From positions 1-15,484 of the forward strand of contig CAUHLX010000020.1 of assembly GCA_959606705.1 (NCBI GenBank): a DNA stretch of 15,484 nucleotides. Reading direction: 5' to 3'. Source of the DNA: an uncultured Bacillota bacterium (lineage in GTDB: Bacteria; Bacillota; Clostridia; Peptostreptococcales; Anaerovoracaceae). The position numbers were made by a program, and so were the translations under genes. The notes under the pieces are model-generated. The model did not search any database and was not told where the DNA came from. It saw nothing but the letters and a program-made list of their open reading frames with translations. Shown here piece by piece: positions 13,820 to 15,484 of the stretch (position 1 is its first letter; each line of letters begins with the position of its first letter).

Positions 13820-14851
13820 TCATTCTATTTTCGTGTCCTGACTCGTGCAGTAGTCCATCAGCGGATAATGGCAGGCAACCTGCCGGCCATCGGGAAGCTC
13901 CGTCAGCTGGGGCTGTTCCCGGCGGCATTTCTCCTGGGCCCATTCACAGCGGGGCGCGAACGCGCAGCCCTCCGGCGGATGAGCCATATCCGGCGGAAAT
14001 CCCGGAATCGATTGCAGCCGTTGGGTTTTCCGCTCTTCCAAAAGAGGAACGGAGCGAATCAAGCCCACCGTATAGGGATGCCTGGGATACAGCAGCAGCT
14101 GTTTCTTCGGAGAAAACTCCACGCACCGCCCAGCGTACATGACGAAAATATCATCGGAAAACTGAGAGACCACGCCGAAGTCATGGGTGATGATGATCAC
14201 CGAATTTCCCACCCGCTTTTTCACTTCCATCAACGATTCGATGATCTCCGCCTGGATGGTGATCCCCAAGCTGGTGGTCGGTTCGTCCGCGATGAGCAGA
14301 TCCGGATTAAAGATCATGGACATCGCGATAAAAATTCTCTGACGAAAGCCCGCTGAAAATTCGCAGGGGTACCGTTTCAGGATTTCTTCGTAATTGGAGA
14401 TCCCCACCAGTCGAAGCACCTCAATCACCCGTTGACGGATTTCCTCCCGTCCGGCCTTCTTGTGAACCTGATAGGCCTGCGTCAGCTGCTCACCGATGGT
14501 CATATAGGGGTTGAAGGAGGTGGTGGGATCCTGAAAAATCAGGGAAATCTGTGCGCCCCGGATGGTCCGCATCTCCTTTTCCCCTAATTTGAGAAGATCC
14601 TTGCCGTGGAACAGGATCTCCCCGCCTTCGATCTCTCCGGGTTTGTCGACGATGCGCATAATGGACCGGGAGGTCACGCTTTTTCCCGAACCGGATTCTC
14701 CGATGATTCCCAAAACCCGGCCTTTTTTCAAGGTGAAATTCACACCATCCACGGCCTTTACCGTAATTCCGCTGCTCAAGTGGAAATAAGTGCGTAAATT
14801 CTTCACTTGAAGGAGGACTTCCTCGTCGATGTTCTTTTTCGCAAGTTCCAT
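13820..14851 (-). CDS. Dipeptide/oligopeptide-type ABC transporter ATPase (DppD/OppD-like), altered signature
   Basis: This 343-residue ATPase is the DppD/OppD partner. Walker A GESGSGKS (51-58), Q-loop Gln107, Walker B LLIADEP with Glu190, and His223 are intact. The ABC signature reads FSAGF (165-169) instead of LSGGM or LSGGQ, losing its first glycine. The D-loop reads SLG (194-196) instead of SALD, losing the aspartate. Because each ATP site pairs one subunit's Walker A with the other's signature, the site formed by DppF Walker A and this signature may be weak. The C-terminal Opp extension has CAFAPRC (296-302), Cys309 and Cys327. The ATG at 14851 follows AGGAGG at 8 bases and is preferred; an ATG at 14872 forms an ATGA overlap with the permease stop but lacks a good ribosome site. 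Confidence 0.92.
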   Translation of the reverse strand: MELAKKNIDEEVLLQVKNLRTYFHLSSGITVKAVDGVNFTLKKGRVLGIIGESGSGKSVTSRSIMRIVDKPGEIEGGEILFHGKDLLKLGEKEMRTIRGAQISLIFQDPTTSFNPYMTIGEQLTQAYQVHKKAGREEIRQRVIEVLRLVGISNYEEILKRYPCEFSAGFRQRIFIAMSMIFNPDLLIADEPTTSLGITIQAEIIESLMEVKKRVGNSVIIITHDFGVVSQFSDDIFVMYAGRCVEFSPKKQLLLYPRHPYTVGLIRSVPLLEERKTQRLQSIPGFPPDMAHPPEGCAFAPRCEWAQEKCRREQPQLTELPDGRQVACHYPLMDYCTSQDTKIE

Positions 14852-14868
14852 AGTGCCGTCCTCCTCTC

Positions 14869-15484
14869 TCATTTCCGCAGTTTGGGATCCAGACGCATCT
14901 GCAGCGTGTCACCCACCAGATTCAGTCCAATTACGATGATCAGAATGAAAATTCCCGGAAGCGCCGTAATCCACCAGGAGGTAGCGATGTAATTCCGCCC
15001 ATCCGCCATGATGTTTCCTAATGAAATGTCCGGCGACTGAATTCCGATCTGCATAAAGCTGAGAAGGCTTTCCGTGATCACCGCGGCGGCAATATCCATA
15101 GGCACCACCGGGATAATGGACGGAAGCAGATTGCGGCTCAGGTATTTTCCGGCGATTCGCAGCCTTCCGGCCCCCATGATCTTCGCTGCCGCGATGTAGT
15201 CCATCTCTTTTTCCAGCATGACGTTGGAGCGCACCACTCTGGCATAAGCCGGCCAGGAGGCCAGGATCAGCACCGCGATACAGGAAATTCTAGTCGGCGC
15301 GACCATGGTCAAAATGTTGATCGCCAGCACCACGAAGGGGAAGCCCATCTGAATGTCCGTGACCCGCATGAGCAGACTGTCCAGGGGGCCCGGATGCGCC
15401 AGCCCGGAAATCAAACCGATGACGGAGCCCAGAATCACCGCGCTCCCTACCGCCAGAATGCTGATGATCATCGAGGTTTGGATT
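14869..15484 (-). CDS. Dipeptide/oligopeptide-type ABC transporter permease (DppC/OppC-like), 5' end beyond window
   Basis: This is the C-terminal 204 residues or so of an inner-membrane permease; the reading frame runs off the window edge, so the true start is not seen. The visible part has about four to five hydrophobic helices and the cytoplasmic EAA loop (DYIAAAKIMGAGRLRIAGKY), which docks on the ATPases. SFMQIGIQSPDISLGNIMADGR and RLDPKLRK at the end are typical of DppC/OppC C-termini. A DppB-type permease and a substrate-binding lipoprotein would be expected upstream, outside the window. The stop overlaps the longer start of the next ATPase gene (ATGA), so the genes are one transcript. 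Confidence 0.93.
   Translation of the reverse strand, partial: IQTSMIISILAVGSAVILGSVIGLISGLAHPGPLDSLLMRVTDIQMGFPFVVLAINILTMVAPTRISCIAVLILASWPAYARVVRSNVMLEKEMDYIAAAKIMGAGRLRIAGKYLSRNLLPSIIPVVPMDIAAAVITESLLSFMQIGIQSPDISLGNIMADGRNYIATSWWITALPGIFILIIVIGLNLVGDTLQMRLDPKLRK

Noticed and set aside
13809..13943. Longer N-terminus of the DppF-type ATPase
   Set aside because: The upstream extension overlaps the DppD-type gene by over 100 bases, and its residues do not look like an ABC N-terminus.

Overview
The window reads as chromosome of a strictly anaerobic, amino-acid- or peptide-using member of the Clostridia (Firmicutes). The evidence is a two-gene SufC/SufB-like Fe-S assembly pair of the SMS type, a DUF1848 protein, an LrgA/LrgB pair, an M20D amidohydrolase and a dipeptide-type ABC transporter, with strong AGGAGG-like ribosome sites and several GTG/TTG starts. 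The genus cannot be told from this sequence alone. Every gene I can support, including the tRNA, lies on the minus strand, so the layout is described below in the direction of transcription, from high to low coordinates. I see no phage, IS element, plasmid or CRISPR feature.

Right block (15484 to about 9700). A compact operon enters from outside the window: the 3' part of a DppC/OppC-type permease, a DppD/OppD-type ATPase, a DppF/OppF-type ATPase, an FGGY-family sugar or polyol kinase and an M81 (MlrC-like) metallopeptidase. Neighbouring genes overlap by 4 bases or lie a few bases apart, and the unit ends in a long stem-loop terminator at 9702-9752. Importer, kinase and hydrolase in one transcript suggest uptake and processing of one unusual substrate. 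The DppD-type ATPase has a changed ABC signature and D-loop.

Middle block (about 9700 to 6336). An MntR/DtxR-type metal-dependent regulator is followed by an M20D amidohydrolase, whose likely promoter overlaps the regulator's stop codon. Then, 15 bases downstream, comes an EAL protein with a degenerate GGDEF domain, and next tRNA-Ala(CGC) with its own near-consensus promoter and a strong terminator.

Left block (6260 to 1). A consensus promoter with a perfect 12-base palindrome just after the -10 drives a QueG-like double [4Fe-4S] protein and a MarR regulator. These are followed by LrgA-LrgB (ATGA overlap) and a DUF1848 protein whose C-terminal cysteines resemble a radical-SAM motif. Then come a BilS-like flavodoxin, a 206-base spacer holding a cluster of palindromic repeats with TATAAT motifs, and the SmsC-SmsB pair. 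This block is rich in Fe-S and flavin proteins.

The longest stretch without a protein gene is 6177-6490 (314 bases). It holds the QueG-like gene's promoter and operator, the terminator, the tRNA and the tRNA promoter.
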